The translations under genes and the position numbers were made by a program. A stretch of 64,000 nucleotides of DNA, taken from assembly GCF_016862935.1 (NCBI RefSeq), contig NZ_BONX01000048.1, positions 1 through 64,000 on the forward strand, in the 5' to 3' direction. The DNA comes from Plantactinospora mayteni (GTDB taxonomy: Bacteria; Actinomycetota; Actinomycetes; Mycobacteriales; Micromonosporaceae). Below, one piece after another: positions 32,667-42,878 of the stretch (positions are counted from its first letter, which is position 1; every line of letters begins with the position of its first letter). The notes beneath the pieces are model-generated. The model was not told where the DNA came from, did no database searches, and saw only the letters and a list, made by a program, of their open reading frames with translations.

Positions 32667-34664
32667 TCAGAGCGGCGCGGGCAGCGGCTCGCTGTGCAGC
32701 ACGGCGAGCCGGGACACCGCCCGGGTCAGCACCACGTAGAGCCGGTGCAGGCCGCGCGGTTCCGCCGCCACGATCCGGGCCGGCTCGACCACGATCACGT
32801 GGTCGTACTCCAGACCCTTGGCCAGGGTGGCCGGCACCACGGTGACCCGGGCCGCCGCCTCGACCTCGTCGGCGGTCGCGGTCGGGATGCCGGCACCGGC
32901 CAGCGCCGCGCGCAGCCCGTCCGCCTCGGCCTCGGCGGCGATCACCGCGATCGAACCGTCGTGGGCCAGCGCCGCCCGCACCTCGGCCACCGTCGCCGCC
33001 GACAGATCGGTCACGGTACGGATGTCCAGCGCGCCGTCCCGGCGCAGCGACTCGGCCGGCGGTACGTCCACGGCCAGCGCCGGCAGCAGCCGGTTGGCGA
33101 ATGCCACCACCGCGGCCGGTACCCGGAATCCGATGGTCAGCGGCACCACCGAGGCGTCCGGCTTGCCGAGGTGCCGCAGCGACTCCCGCCAGTCGGTGGC
33201 GGCCCACGGGGCGGTGCCCTGGGCGAGGTCGCCGAGCAGGGTGACCGAGCCGTGCTCGCTGCGCCGGGCGATCACCCGGCACTGCATCGGGGAGAGGTCC
33301 TGGGCCTCGTCGACCACCACGTGCCCGAAGCTGGGCAGCCGCTCGACCAGCCCGGCCGCCTCGTCGACCAGTACGGCGTCGGCGGCGGTCCACTTCGTCG
33401 CCTTCGGGGTGCGGGGCGGCTTCGGCCAGCTCAGCAGGGCCTGTTCGGCCTCGGTCAGCAGCCCGTCGGCGGCGGTGGCCAGCGCCTCGGGGTCGGCCAG
33501 CAGGTGGTGCACCAGCCCCTCCGGGGTGACCGCCGGCCAGCAGTGGTCGAGGAACTCGGTGACCGGCTTCGACCGGCCCATCCGGCGCAGCCAGCTCTCA
33601 CCGGGCGAGTCGCCCCGGCGCGCCTCCGACTGCCGTTGCAGCAGCCCGACCGCCCGGGCCCGGACCCGTTCCCGGCCGGTGGCGTACGGCAGGCCCTCCC
33701 GGCGGGCCTCCTCGACGATCCGGCGCAGCGCCTCCGCCGTCACCCGCCACCGGTACGAGCCGTCGGAGACCACGATCGGCTCCTCCGGTGCCCGCACCTG
33801 CCCGGCCAGCGCCCGGCGCAGCACCTCGGCCATCCGGGGATCGTGCTTCAACGCGGCGGTGGCCGGGGAGTCCACGGCACGTACCGGGGTGTCGAGCAGG
33901 TCTTCCACGGTCGCCTGGGTCACCTCGACCTCGCCCAGCGCCGGCAGCACCGCCGAGATGTACGACAGGAACGCCCGGTTCGGCCCGACCACGAGTACCC
34001 CGGACCGGCGCAGCCGCTCCCGGTGCAGATAGAGCAGGTACGCGGCCCGGTGCAGCCCGACCGCCGTCTTCCCGGTCCCCGGCGCCCCCTGTACGCAGAT
34101 CGAGTCGGCCAGCTCGGCCCGGACCAGCTCGTCCTGCTCCGGCTGGATGGTGGCGACGATGTCCCGCATCGGCCCGACCCGGGGACGTTCTATCTCGGCG
34201 GTCAGGATCCGGCTCGCGGTGCCGTACTCCTCGCCCCGGTCGAGGTGTTCGTCCTCGAAGCTGGTGAGCTGGCCGGCGCCGAACCCGAACCGCCGCCGGA
34301 CCCGTACCCCCTGTGGGTCGCGGACGGTGGCCCGGTAGAACGAGCGGGAGATCGGGGCCCGCCAGTCCAGCACCATCGGCTCGCCGGCCGGGTCGGTGAC
34401 GTGCCGCCGCCCGATGTGGTGGTTGGCGTCGGCGAAGTCGAGGCGGCCGAAGAAGAGCGGAGTGCTCGGGTCGTCGGCGAGTTCGGCGACCCGCCGGGAG
34501 AGGGTCCGGCCGAGCGTCTCGGCCGCGTACGCGTCACCGGCGACGTCCTGGCCGGTCTGGAAGAGCGACTCGGCGTGCTCCCGCATCCGCCGCAGGGCGG
34601 CCCGGGAGGCGGCCAGGTGTGCGCGTTCGTACTCCAGGTCGGTGTCGAGGTCCTGTGCGGGCAT
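32667..34664 (-). CDS. HelD-type UvrD-like helicase (RNA polymerase recycling)
   Basis: A 665-residue superfamily I helicase-like ATPase of the HelD/HelR group, which binds RNA polymerase and dislodges it from DNA or rifamycin. The N-terminus is a charged helical arm (DLEYERAHLAASRAALRRMREHAESL). Walker A is GAPGTGKTAVGLHR, Walker B VVVDEAQDLSPMQ, followed by LLGDLAQGTAPW and a C-terminal KGLEYDHVIVV motif. The family features RAPISRSFYRAT and DIVATIQPEQDELVRAE are present. ATG 34664 is chosen (GGGA 6-8 nt upstream); ATG 34685 would add 7 residues. A role in rifamycin tolerance is possible, but no rifamycin-associated element was found upstream. Confidence 0.84.
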   Translation of the reverse strand: MPAQDLDTDLEYERAHLAASRAALRRMREHAESLFQTGQDVAGDAYAAETLGRTLSRRVAELADDPSTPLFFGRLDFADANHHIGRRHVTDPAGEPMVLDWRAPISRSFYRATVRDPQGVRVRRRFGFGAGQLTSFEDEHLDRGEEYGTASRILTAEIERPRVGPMRDIVATIQPEQDELVRAELADSICVQGAPGTGKTAVGLHRAAYLLYLHRERLRRSGVLVVGPNRAFLSYISAVLPALGEVEVTQATVEDLLDTPVRAVDSPATAALKHDPRMAEVLRRALAGQVRAPEEPIVVSDGSYRWRVTAEALRRIVEEARREGLPYATGRERVRARAVGLLQRQSEARRGDSPGESWLRRMGRSKPVTEFLDHCWPAVTPEGLVHHLLADPEALATAADGLLTEAEQALLSWPKPPRTPKATKWTAADAVLVDEAAGLVERLPSFGHVVVDEAQDLSPMQCRVIARRSEHGSVTLLGDLAQGTAPWAATDWRESLRHLGKPDASVVPLTIGFRVPAAVVAFANRLLPALAVDVPPAESLRRDGALDIRTVTDLSAATVAEVRAALAHDGSIAVIAAEAEADGLRAALAGAGIPTATADEVEAAARVTVVPATLAKGLEYDHVIVVEPARIVAAEPRGLHRLYVVLTRAVSRLAVLHSEPLPAPL

Positions 34665-34826
34665 GCTGGGTTCCCATCGGCGCATCAGCGCGTCGGCTGC
34701 TCGCTCGCGTGTCCGGGGGCGGATGGCCGGCTCCCGGCGCGGGGACGTCCGCTGCGGTGCTTTATCACCTCGGCCGTCAAGCGGCCAGCAAGCCTACCTG
34801 CGGCTCAGCTTCCGTTCCACCGAATT

Positions 34827-36242
34827 TCACCCACCGCGCCGCCCGGACCGCCGGCTCGGTGTGCTTGCCAGCATGTCCGTCGGGGTGAAGGTGCGTACCT
34901 CCGGGTGCTCGGCCAGCGTCTCGTCGCCACCGCCGCGTGACCAGAAGCCGAAGGTCAGACCGGCCGGTCCGGGCGGTGGCAGGTGGGCGGCCCGGCGCCG
35001 CAGGTCGGACAGGTCGCGCAGGGTGAGCGGCCTGGTCTGCCACCGGGCCTCGCCGACGAGTACGGGATCGTCGCCGGCCAGGCCGAGCACGTCGATCTCG
35101 ACGATCTCGTCCTTCCACCAGCGGCCGACCACCGTCTCGGCGGGCAGCGCACCCGTGGCCACCAGGTGCTGGGCGTGCTCCCGGGCGGCCGCCTCGAAGA
35201 CCCGGGCGACGTGCGTCTGCCACCGCCCCCAGGTGCGTCGCCGGACCGCCGGCCCCTGCCCGCCGTCGATCAGGTCGGCGTCGTCGCGCAGCACCGCGAA
35301 CCAGTACGCGAGGTAGTCGTCGGCGATCTCGTACATCGGGTCGGCGGAGCCGCCCGCGCCGATCGGGCGTACCGCCCGGACGTAGCCGGCCCGACGCAGC
35401 CGGTCGAGGGTGTAGTCGATCCGCTGCTGGGCTCGGCCGGCGATCCGGGACCGTCGCCGGGCGCCACCAGCCATCGCGGTCAGCACCCGCTCGTAGCCGC
35501 CCCGCCAGTCGAGGTCCTCGGAGAGGATGTCCGGCGCGTCGCGCAGCAGCAGGCCGCCGGGGGTGAAGGCCAGCTCGTCCAGGTTCTCCTCGGTGGAGCG
35601 TTGCGCCGACCACCGCCGCAGGTGCAGCGGGTAGCCGCCGCACGCCGCGTACGCCTCGATGAACTGCTCGGGGGCCAGGTCGGGCAGGAAGGCACGGGCA
35701 TCTCGCAGGGGGAACGGGTCCATCCGGCGCTCGACGCCGGCCCGCCGGTGCAGCCCGCCCTGCGGGCCGAGCATCTGCTCCATCACCGCGACCGCCGACC
35801 CGGAGAGCACCAGCAGCAGCCGCTGGTCACGGACGTGGTTCTCCCAGACGGCGGAGACGGTGTCGGCGAAGTCGGCGTGCCCACCGGTCAGCCGGGGCGC
35901 TTCGTCGAGCACCACGAGCAGTGGATCGGTGCGGGCCAGCCGGGCGACGAACCGCAGCGCGACCTCCCAGTCCGGGAAGGTCGCCGGTGCCAGGTCGGCC
36001 ACCTCGTCGCCGAGTTGCTCGCGCAGCGCCTCGGCGAACCGGCGGAGCTGCCGGTCGTCGGAGTCCTGTCGGGTGGCGGTGAAGTAGACCGCCCGCTTGT
36101 CCCGGGCGAAGTGGGTGAGCAGGTAGGTCTTGCCGACCCGGCGCCGGCCCCAGACCACCGCCAGCTCCGGATGACCCTCGGTGGCCCGCCGCCAGGCCGA
36201 GGCCAGTTCCGTCAGCTCGGCCCTCCGCCCCACGATCGGCAT
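34827..36242 (-). CDS. AAA ATPase with DUF234-type C-terminal domain
   Basis: 471 residues. A P-loop STAND-like ATPase (archaeal-type ATPase_2) has Walker A WGRRRVGKTYLLTHF at about 31-45, Walker B PLLVVLDEAP near 110 and sensor LLVLSGSAVAVMEQM. A winged-helix segment (about 260-300, RIDYTLDRLRRAGYVRAVRPIG) and a C-terminal DUF234 nuclease-like domain (about 310-440, with WKDEIVEIDVLGLAGDDPVLVGEARW) follow; the E-x-D and EAxW residues fit a restriction-like fold. The biological role of this family is unknown. ATG 36242 is preceded at 6 nt by TAGGCT, so the message may be leaderless. Strong palindromes cover the promoter. Confidence 0.8.
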   Translation of the reverse strand: MPIVGRRAELTELASAWRRATEGHPELAVVWGRRRVGKTYLLTHFARDKRAVYFTATRQDSDDRQLRRFAEALREQLGDEVADLAPATFPDWEVALRFVARLARTDPLLVVLDEAPRLTGGHADFADTVSAVWENHVRDQRLLLVLSGSAVAVMEQMLGPQGGLHRRAGVERRMDPFPLRDARAFLPDLAPEQFIEAYAACGGYPLHLRRWSAQRSTEENLDELAFTPGGLLLRDAPDILSEDLDWRGGYERVLTAMAGGARRRSRIAGRAQQRIDYTLDRLRRAGYVRAVRPIGAGGSADPMYEIADDYLAYWFAVLRDDADLIDGGQGPAVRRRTWGRWQTHVARVFEAAAREHAQHLVATGALPAETVVGRWWKDEIVEIDVLGLAGDDPVLVGEARWQTRPLTLRDLSDLRRRAAHLPPPGPAGLTFGFWSRGGGDETLAEHPEVRTFTPTDMLASTPSRRSGRRGG

Positions 36243-36251
36243 GAGGGCAGC

Positions 36252-36306
36252 CTACTACAAACTGTTTGTAGTGCCTGCTGTTTGTACTACAGACAGTTTG
36301 TAGTAG
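36252..36306. promoter_or_regulatory. Palindrome-rich operator of the DUF234-type ATPase gene
   Basis: ACTACAAAC-T-GTTTGTAGT (36254-36272) is a perfect 19-bp palindrome. A larger inverted repeat CTACTACAAACTGT / ACAGTTTGTAGTAG spans 36252-36306. GTTTGTA half-sites recur at 36264, 36280 and 36297. The palindrome lies directly upstream of the -10-like TAGGCT of the ATPase gene and is distinctly AT-rich for the genome. Confidence 0.8.
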
Positions 36307-36370
36307 TGCGCGCCGGGCGGCACCACCGGGTCGATGCCGCCGGGCCGGCCGGAGGCGGAATCATGGGCGC

Positions 36371-36952
36371 ATGACCGAGCAGCCCGTCGAGCAGCGGCCG
36401 ATGATGATCAGTGATCCGCAGGTGATGCGGGCGCTGGCGCATCCGGCGCGGTTGGCGATCATGGAGCATCTGACCACGACCGGGGCGGCGGTCACCGCCA
36501 CCGAGTGTGCCGAGATCGTCGGGCTCTCGCCGAGCGCGGTCAGCTATCACCTGCGGGAGCTGGCGAAGTTCGGCCTGGTCGAGCAGGCCCCGAGCCGGGG
36601 CGACGCCCGCGAGCGGCTCTGGCGCAGCAGCGTCGGCTCGTGGGGCGTGGAGGCTGGCCAGGACGCGTCGCCGGAGGCGCGGGCCGCCCAGGAGACCCTG
36701 ATCGAGGTGTACGCCGCCCGCGACATGGAGCGGATCCGGGAGTGGGCGCGGCGGATCGGCGAGGAGCCGAAGGAGTGGTACGACGCCTCCCGCTACGGCG
36801 GTGCGGTGCTGATGATGACCGCCGAGGAGTTGGTGGAGCTGAACGACCGGATCCGCGAGCTGATGCGGCCGTACCGGCGGCGGGAGCGGGTCGACCCGCC
36901 CGAGGGCTCCCGCCCGGTGATGGTCCACTACGCGGCGCTGCCGATGGAGTGA
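36371..36952 (+). CDS. ArsR-like winged-helix regulator
   Basis: 193 residues. The winged HTH (about 13-95) reads DPQVMRALAHPARLAIMEHLTTTGAAVTATECAEIVGLSPSAVSYHLRELAKFGLVEQAP and belongs to the HTH_20/ArsR type that regularly precedes MFS exporters in actinobacteria. The C-terminal half (about 100-193) is helical and may bind a ligand. The MFS gene begins 62 bp downstream with a palindrome across its promoter, so it is the likely target. ATG 36371 has GGAGG only at about 16 nt upstream, so the start is approximate. Confidence 0.82.
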   Translation: MTEQPVEQRPMMISDPQVMRALAHPARLAIMEHLTTTGAAVTATECAEIVGLSPSAVSYHLRELAKFGLVEQAPSRGDARERLWRSSVGSWGVEAGQDASPEARAAQETLIEVYAARDMERIREWARRIGEEPKEWYDASRYGGAVLMMTAEELVELNDRIRELMRPYRRRERVDPPEGSRPVMVHYAALPME

Positions 36953-36978
36953 GCTGACCCGGGGTCGGGCCGGGTGGC

Positions 36979-37014
36979 TTGCGTACGGCAGATGTGAAGG
37001 ATTACTTTCGAAGT

Positions 37015-37015
<1 letters not shown>
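36979..37015 (+). promoter_or_regulatory. Leaderless MFS promoter with overlapping palindrome
   Basis: A -35 TTGCGT (36979-36984), 18-bp spacer and -10 TACTTT (37003-37008) end 6 nt before ATG 37015. The palindrome TACTT-TCG-AAGTA (37003-37015) covers the -10 and the first base of the start codon. This is a compact repressible leaderless promoter. Confidence 0.72.
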
Positions 37016-39182
<2,167 letters not shown>

Positions 39183-39205
39183 CCCGCCGCCCCGCCGGGG
39201 TTGGC

Positions 39206-40162
39206 TCAGGTGGTGTCCGAGGCGGCCCGGAGCTGCCGGGCCACGTCCTCGCAGATCTTCGCCCCGTACGTGTAGCCGAGGTTGATCGCGTACCTGGTCT
39301 CCACCGCCATCGTCCAACCGTCGCCGATGGCCAGGCAGTTCACCGTGTACTTCTGCTCGCGCTGCCGGTCCACCCAGCCGTTCTTGACCGCGATGGTCTT
39401 CTGCTCGGCGGCCGGGAACGCCTTGCGGATGCCGAAGTTGCCGACCCCGCGTACGGCGCGCATCTCGTCGAGCAGCCACTTGGTCCACTTCGGCCCGGCG
39501 GCCCGGCCGTCCTCGATGCAGGCGCCCATCCGGGCGGTGTCCCGGGCCGAGAGCGCGGTACGGCTCCAGCCGCCGTCGGCGGCCGGGCTGCTGTCGGTCA
39601 GGTCGCAGATGCTGATCAGCCGCTTGATCGACGCCGTGCCGCCGTTGAGTTCGTAGAGGGTCTGCGCGGCGTTGTTGTCGCTGTCCCGGATCATGATCGA
39701 GACCTGGTTCATCCGGGTGTCGCTCGGGGTGTCACCCTGCTCGGAAGCGCGGCGAAGGAAGTCCGCCCCGATCCACGCCTTGATCATCGAGGCGGTCGGG
39801 TTGGTCTCGTCCATGTTGGCCGAACCCGAGATCTTGCCGGTCCGGGTGTCCATCAGCGCCCAGTTCCACCAGCCGTCTTTGTCGATCTTCACGTTGGTCG
39901 GCGCCACCGGCAACGGCGGCAGTTCGGGGCTGGGCGTCGGGGTGGGCGTGGACCGCTTGCCCGGGGTGGTGGCGGTGGGACCGGCCGAGCCGGACGGTTC
40001 CCCCCACTTCGCCGCCGCGGTACTCGCGAACGGCGAGCCCGGCATCAGCCGGAGCCCGACCAGCACCAGCGCCAGCAGTACGCCCGCGATCAGGGTCAGC
40101 CGCAGCAGGGTGGACCGGTTGGACCGGGCCCGCCGCTCGGCGGCGCGTTCCTCGGCGCCCAT
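39206..40162 (-). CDS. Membrane-anchored beta-lactamase-fold protein (paralogue A)
   Basis: 318 residues. A membrane segment (about 18-37) and a Pro/Thr/Ser linker (about 55-88) precede a serine beta-lactamase/PBP-like domain. The motifs are S125-M-I-K128, S161-D-N163 and K260-N-G262 where active beta-lactamases have KTG or KSG. Four cysteines (in SICDLTD, MGACIED, VNCLAIG and AKICEDV) could form disulfides outside the cell. Hydrolysis is uncertain because of the Asn in the third motif. Its ATG overlaps the stop of the upstream paralogue (TGATG). Confidence 0.75.
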   Translation of the reverse strand: MGAEERAAERRARSNRSTLLRLTLIAGVLLALVLVGLRLMPGSPFASTAAAKWGEPSGSAGPTATTPGKRSTPTPTPSPELPPLPVAPTNVKIDKDGWWNWALMDTRTGKISGSANMDETNPTASMIKAWIGADFLRRASEQGDTPSDTRMNQVSIMIRDSDNNAAQTLYELNGGTASIKRLISICDLTDSSPAADGGWSRTALSARDTARMGACIEDGRAAGPKWTKWLLDEMRAVRGVGNFGIRKAFPAAEQKTIAVKNGWVDRQREQKYTVNCLAIGDGWTMAVETRYAINLGYTYGAKICEDVARQLRAASDTT

Positions 40163-41118
40163 CAGGACCGCACCGTCAGCGGCACCGGGACCCTCAGTAC
40201 CGCGCCGGGCTGCGGGGCGGTCAGTTGGCTGGCCACGCTGGCGCAGACGTCGGCGCCGTAGTCGAGGCCCTTGCCACCGGAGTATCGCGTCATCACGGAG
40301 AGCACCCAGTTGTCGGTGAGGGCCAGGCAGTTCAGGTGCCACTTGCCGTCAGCGTTGATCAGTGTCCAGCCGTTCTTGATGCCGACCGGGCTCTGTGCCG
40401 TGACTCCCTTGGAGAGCCCGTCGAGGATGCCCCAGCGCCCGCCGCCCTGCTTGAGCTTCTGGTCCTTCGCGGCCGTCGTGCCGCGTACCTTGGTCATCTC
40501 GTCCAGCACCCACTTGGTCCACTTCGGCCCGGCGGCGGTGCCGTCCTTGACGCACTCTCCCATCCGCACGGCGTCCCGAGGGGACATTTCGGTATAACTC
40601 CACCAAATAGAACTTGCACCCGCCGGTGCCCCCTTGCGGGTGTCGGTGAGTTTGCAGGTCTTGATCAGACGGTCCACCACCGCGCCCCGGCCGCCCTTGT
40701 TGTAGAGCGCCTCCGCCGAGTCGTCGTTGCTGTCCCGGATCGCCGTGCTGGCCATCTTCAACGACTCCGAGGGAGGCGTCTTGTCGCCCAGCCGGCGGAG
40801 GTAGTCGGAGACGATCCAGACCTTGATCATCGACTCGGTCGAGTTGGTCGAGGCCATGTTCTTGGAGCCGGAGATCTTCCCGCTCTCCCGGTCGAGCAGG
40901 GCCCAGCCGAGGAAGCCGTCCACCCCCTTCACCGTCACCGGCGCGGCGGCCAGGGTCGGCGGCGGCGGCGCGGACGGCTCGATCCCGACCGGGGCGTCCT
41001 CGGCCGAGGACGCGCTCCCGTCGGAGTCGACCAGCCGGGCGTACGCGGCGGGCACGAGCAACAGGCCGCCAAGCACGACTGTCGTGATGGCGAGCACCAG
41101 GGTCACGCGGGGACGCAT
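40162..41118 (-). CDS. Secreted or anchored beta-lactamase-fold protein (paralogue B)
   Basis: 318 residues, the same length as the adjacent gene and clearly homologous (shared ALxDxxxGKISGSxNM, KWTKWxLDEM, NCLALxDxW). An N-terminal hydrophobic segment (about 6-26) is a signal peptide or anchor. The motifs are S96-M-I-K99, S130-N-D132 (SDN order changed) and K248-N-G250. With both second and third motifs altered it is more likely a binding or regulatory protein than an active beta-lactamase. ATG 41118 has GGAG about 10 nt upstream; an in-frame ATG at 41211 would add 31 unconserved residues. Confidence 0.74.
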   Translation of the reverse strand: MRPRVTLVLAITTVVLGGLLLVPAAYARLVDSDGSASSAEDAPVGIEPSAPPPPTLAAAPVTVKGVDGFLGWALLDRESGKISGSKNMASTNSTESMIKVWIVSDYLRRLGDKTPPSESLKMASTAIRDSNDDSAEALYNKGGRGAVVDRLIKTCKLTDTRKGAPAGASSIWWSYTEMSPRDAVRMGECVKDGTAAGPKWTKWVLDEMTKVRGTTAAKDQKLKQGGGRWGILDGLSKGVTAQSPVGIKNGWTLINADGKWHLNCLALTDNWVLSVMTRYSGGKGLDYGADVCASVASQLTAPQPGAVLRVPVPLTVRS

Positions 41119-41508
41119 GAGATGGGGCTCCAAGGGTGAAGGCCGGGGGGCCACTGTGTCCAGGGCGCTGTGCGTCTTGCGGTGTGTCGGCGGCGCCTCC
41201 GCCAGCCCCACACCGGCGGTCTGCTCCGCGCCCGAGCTGCCGGGGGAGGTGGCAGGTCGGACCGGGGAAAGTTTACGTGGCCCGGTCCAATCCGCCAGAT
41301 GGCGAAGGCCGGGACTTCGCAGATGGCGGCCGGAAATAGCCGTTTATGTAGTGAAAGATCCCGAATATTTCGGTCGATGTGACCAGCCTCATTCAGTCAT
41401 CAGTGCGGACATTTGGTGCCGGGCGGCTGCCCAGCTCAGGGCCGGGTCTGGGCGGCATTTCTATTACACGTCTTGGTTACTGACTAGTTGAGCTGTAACA
41501 CTTGCTGC
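41119..41508. other. Divergent intergenic region upstream of the paa operon
   Basis: 390 bp. No gene is seen. It holds the leader of the beta-lactamase-fold pair on the left and the paaA promoter on the right. The stretch 41270-41500 is AT-rich for this genome. Confidence 0.6.
41473..41501 (+). promoter_or_regulatory. Leaderless paaA promoter with imperfect dyad
   Basis: TTGGTT (41473-41478), a 17-bp spacer and TAACAC (41496-41501) end 7 nt before GTG 41509. GTTAC (41476-41480) and GTAAC (41495-41499) form a dyad across the spacer and both elements, a position suited to a repressor that responds to phenylacetyl-CoA. Confidence 0.72.
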
Positions 41509-42579
41509 GTGTACGGACATGACTTCCCGGTCCCGGATGACGGACCCGCCGGCGGCCTGCTCGATCAGGTCGAGGCGGCGGAAGCGGCGCTGCGGACGGC
41601 CGCCGACCGTGGCCGTCCCGGGCGCGACCCCGCCGCCGACACCGACCCGCAGGACTACTTCACCGCCCTGATCGACGCGGATCAGAAGATCGAGCCCCGG
41701 GACTGGATGCCGGAGGCGTACCGGAAGACCCTGATCCGGCAGATCGCCCAGCACGCCCACTCCGAGATCATCGGCATGCAGCCGGAGGGCAACTGGATCA
41801 GCCGGGCACCCTCGCTCAAGCGCAAGGCGATCCTGCTCGCCAAGGTGCAGGACGAGGCCGGGCACGGGCTCTACCTCTACGCCGCCGCCGAGACCCTCGG
41901 GGTGAGCCGGGACGAACTGGTCGAGATGCTGCTCGCCGGCCGGCAGAAGTACAGCTCGATCTTCAACTACCCGACGCTGACCTGGGCCGACGTCGGCGCC
42001 ATCGGCTGGCTGGTGGACGGCGCGGCGATCGTCAACCAGGTACCGCTGTGCCGGTGCTCGTACGGGCCGTACGCCCGGGCGATGATCCGGATCTGCAAGG
42101 AGGAGTCCTTCCACCAGCGGCAGGGCTACGAGATCCTGCACGTACTGGCCGGCGGCACCGCCGAGCAGCACGCGATGGCCCAGGACGCGGTGGACCGCTG
42201 GTGGTATCCGTCGCTGGCGATGTTCGGCCCGCCGGACGGCGACTCCACGCACTCCCAGCAGTCGATGGCCTGGAAGATCAAGCGGTTCTCCAACGACGAA
42301 CTGCGGCAGCGCTTCGTCGACATGTGCGTGCAGCAGGCCGGCGTACTCGGCCTCACCCTGCCCGACCCCGACCTGCGGTGGAACGAGTCGCGGCAGGCGT
42401 ACGACTACACCCAGCCCGACTACGCCGAGCTGATGCGGGTGATCGCCGGTGACGGGCCGTGCAACCGGCAACGGATCACGCAGCGCCGCCGGGCGGACGC
42501 CGACGGTGCCTGGGTACGCGAGGCCGCCGAGGCGTACGCGGCCAAGCGGGCCGCCGAGCGTACGGCGGTACCGGCGTGA
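41509..42579 (+). CDS. paaA: 1,2-phenylacetyl-CoA epoxidase catalytic subunit PaaA
   Basis: A 356-residue ferritin-like diiron monooxygenase subunit that epoxidises the ring of phenylacetyl-CoA with PaaB, PaaC and the reductase PaaE. Signatures are [31 protein letters not shown], the diiron helix motifs with [14 protein letters not shown] and [12 protein letters not shown], and [15 protein letters not shown] 41509 is preferred over TTG 41488 because a consensus-spaced leaderless promoter ends 7 nt before it; the residues between are unconserved. It is the first gene of the five-gene paaABCDE operon, and its stop overlaps paaB (GTGA). Confidence 0.92.
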   Translation: MYGHDFPVPDDGPAGGLLDQVEAAEAALRTAADRGRPGRDPAADTDPQDYFTALIDADQKIEPRDWMPEAYRKTLIRQIAQHAHSEIIGMQPEGNWISRAPSLKRKAILLAKVQDEAGHGLYLYAAAETLGVSRDELVEMLLAGRQKYSSIFNYPTLTWADVGAIGWLVDGAAIVNQVPLCRCSYGPYARAMIRICKEESFHQRQGYEILHVLAGGTAEQHAMAQDAVDRWWYPSLAMFGPPDGDSTHSQQSMAWKIKRFSNDELRQRFVDMCVQQAGVLGLTLPDPDLRWNESRQAYDYTQPDYAELMRVIAGDGPCNRQRITQRRRADADGAWVREAAEAYAAKRAAERTAVPA

Positions 42580-42878
42580 CCGCCCCATGGCAGGGCCGGG
42601 CCGGCTGGCCGCTCTGGGAGGTCTTCGTCCGGGCCCGGCGCGGGCTGTCGCACACCCACGTCGGCAGCCTGCACGCCCCCGACGCCGAGCTGGCGCTGCG
42701 CAACGCCCGGGACCTCTACACCCGGCGGCAGGAGGGCGTCTCGATCTGGGTCGTCCCGGCCCAGGCGATCACCGCCTCCAGCCCGGACGAGAAGGACGCC
42801 TTCTTCGAGCCCGCCGCCGACAAGGTCTATCGGCACCCGACGTTCTATCCGGTGCCGGACGGGGCGGCACACCTGTGA
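42576..42878 (+). CDS. paaB: 1,2-phenylacetyl-CoA epoxidase subunit PaaB
   Basis: A 100-residue small subunit needed for assembly and activity of the epoxidase. It has the family core [54 protein letters not shown] and the C-terminal [16 protein letters not shown]. No metal site is expected. GTG 42576 overlaps the paaA stop and its own stop overlaps paaC, so expression is fixed in ratio to its partners. Confidence 0.92.
   Translation: MTAPWQGRAGWPLWEVFVRARRGLSHTHVGSLHAPDAELALRNARDLYTRRQEGVSIWVVPAQAITASSPDEKDAFFEPAADKVYRHPTFYPVPDGAAHL

Noticed and set aside
34690-34826. Rifamycin-associated element upstream of the HelD-type gene
   Set aside because: A GGCTTGC half is present on the minus strand, but no inverted GCAAGCC partner follows at the right spacing.
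36495-36505. Prophage, insertion sequence or attachment-site signals anywhere in the window
   Set aside because: No transposase, integrase, terminal repeats with target duplication or tRNA gene were seen across the whole sequence; the AT-rich patches (for example near 36250 and 41300-41500) are fully explained as regulatory regions.
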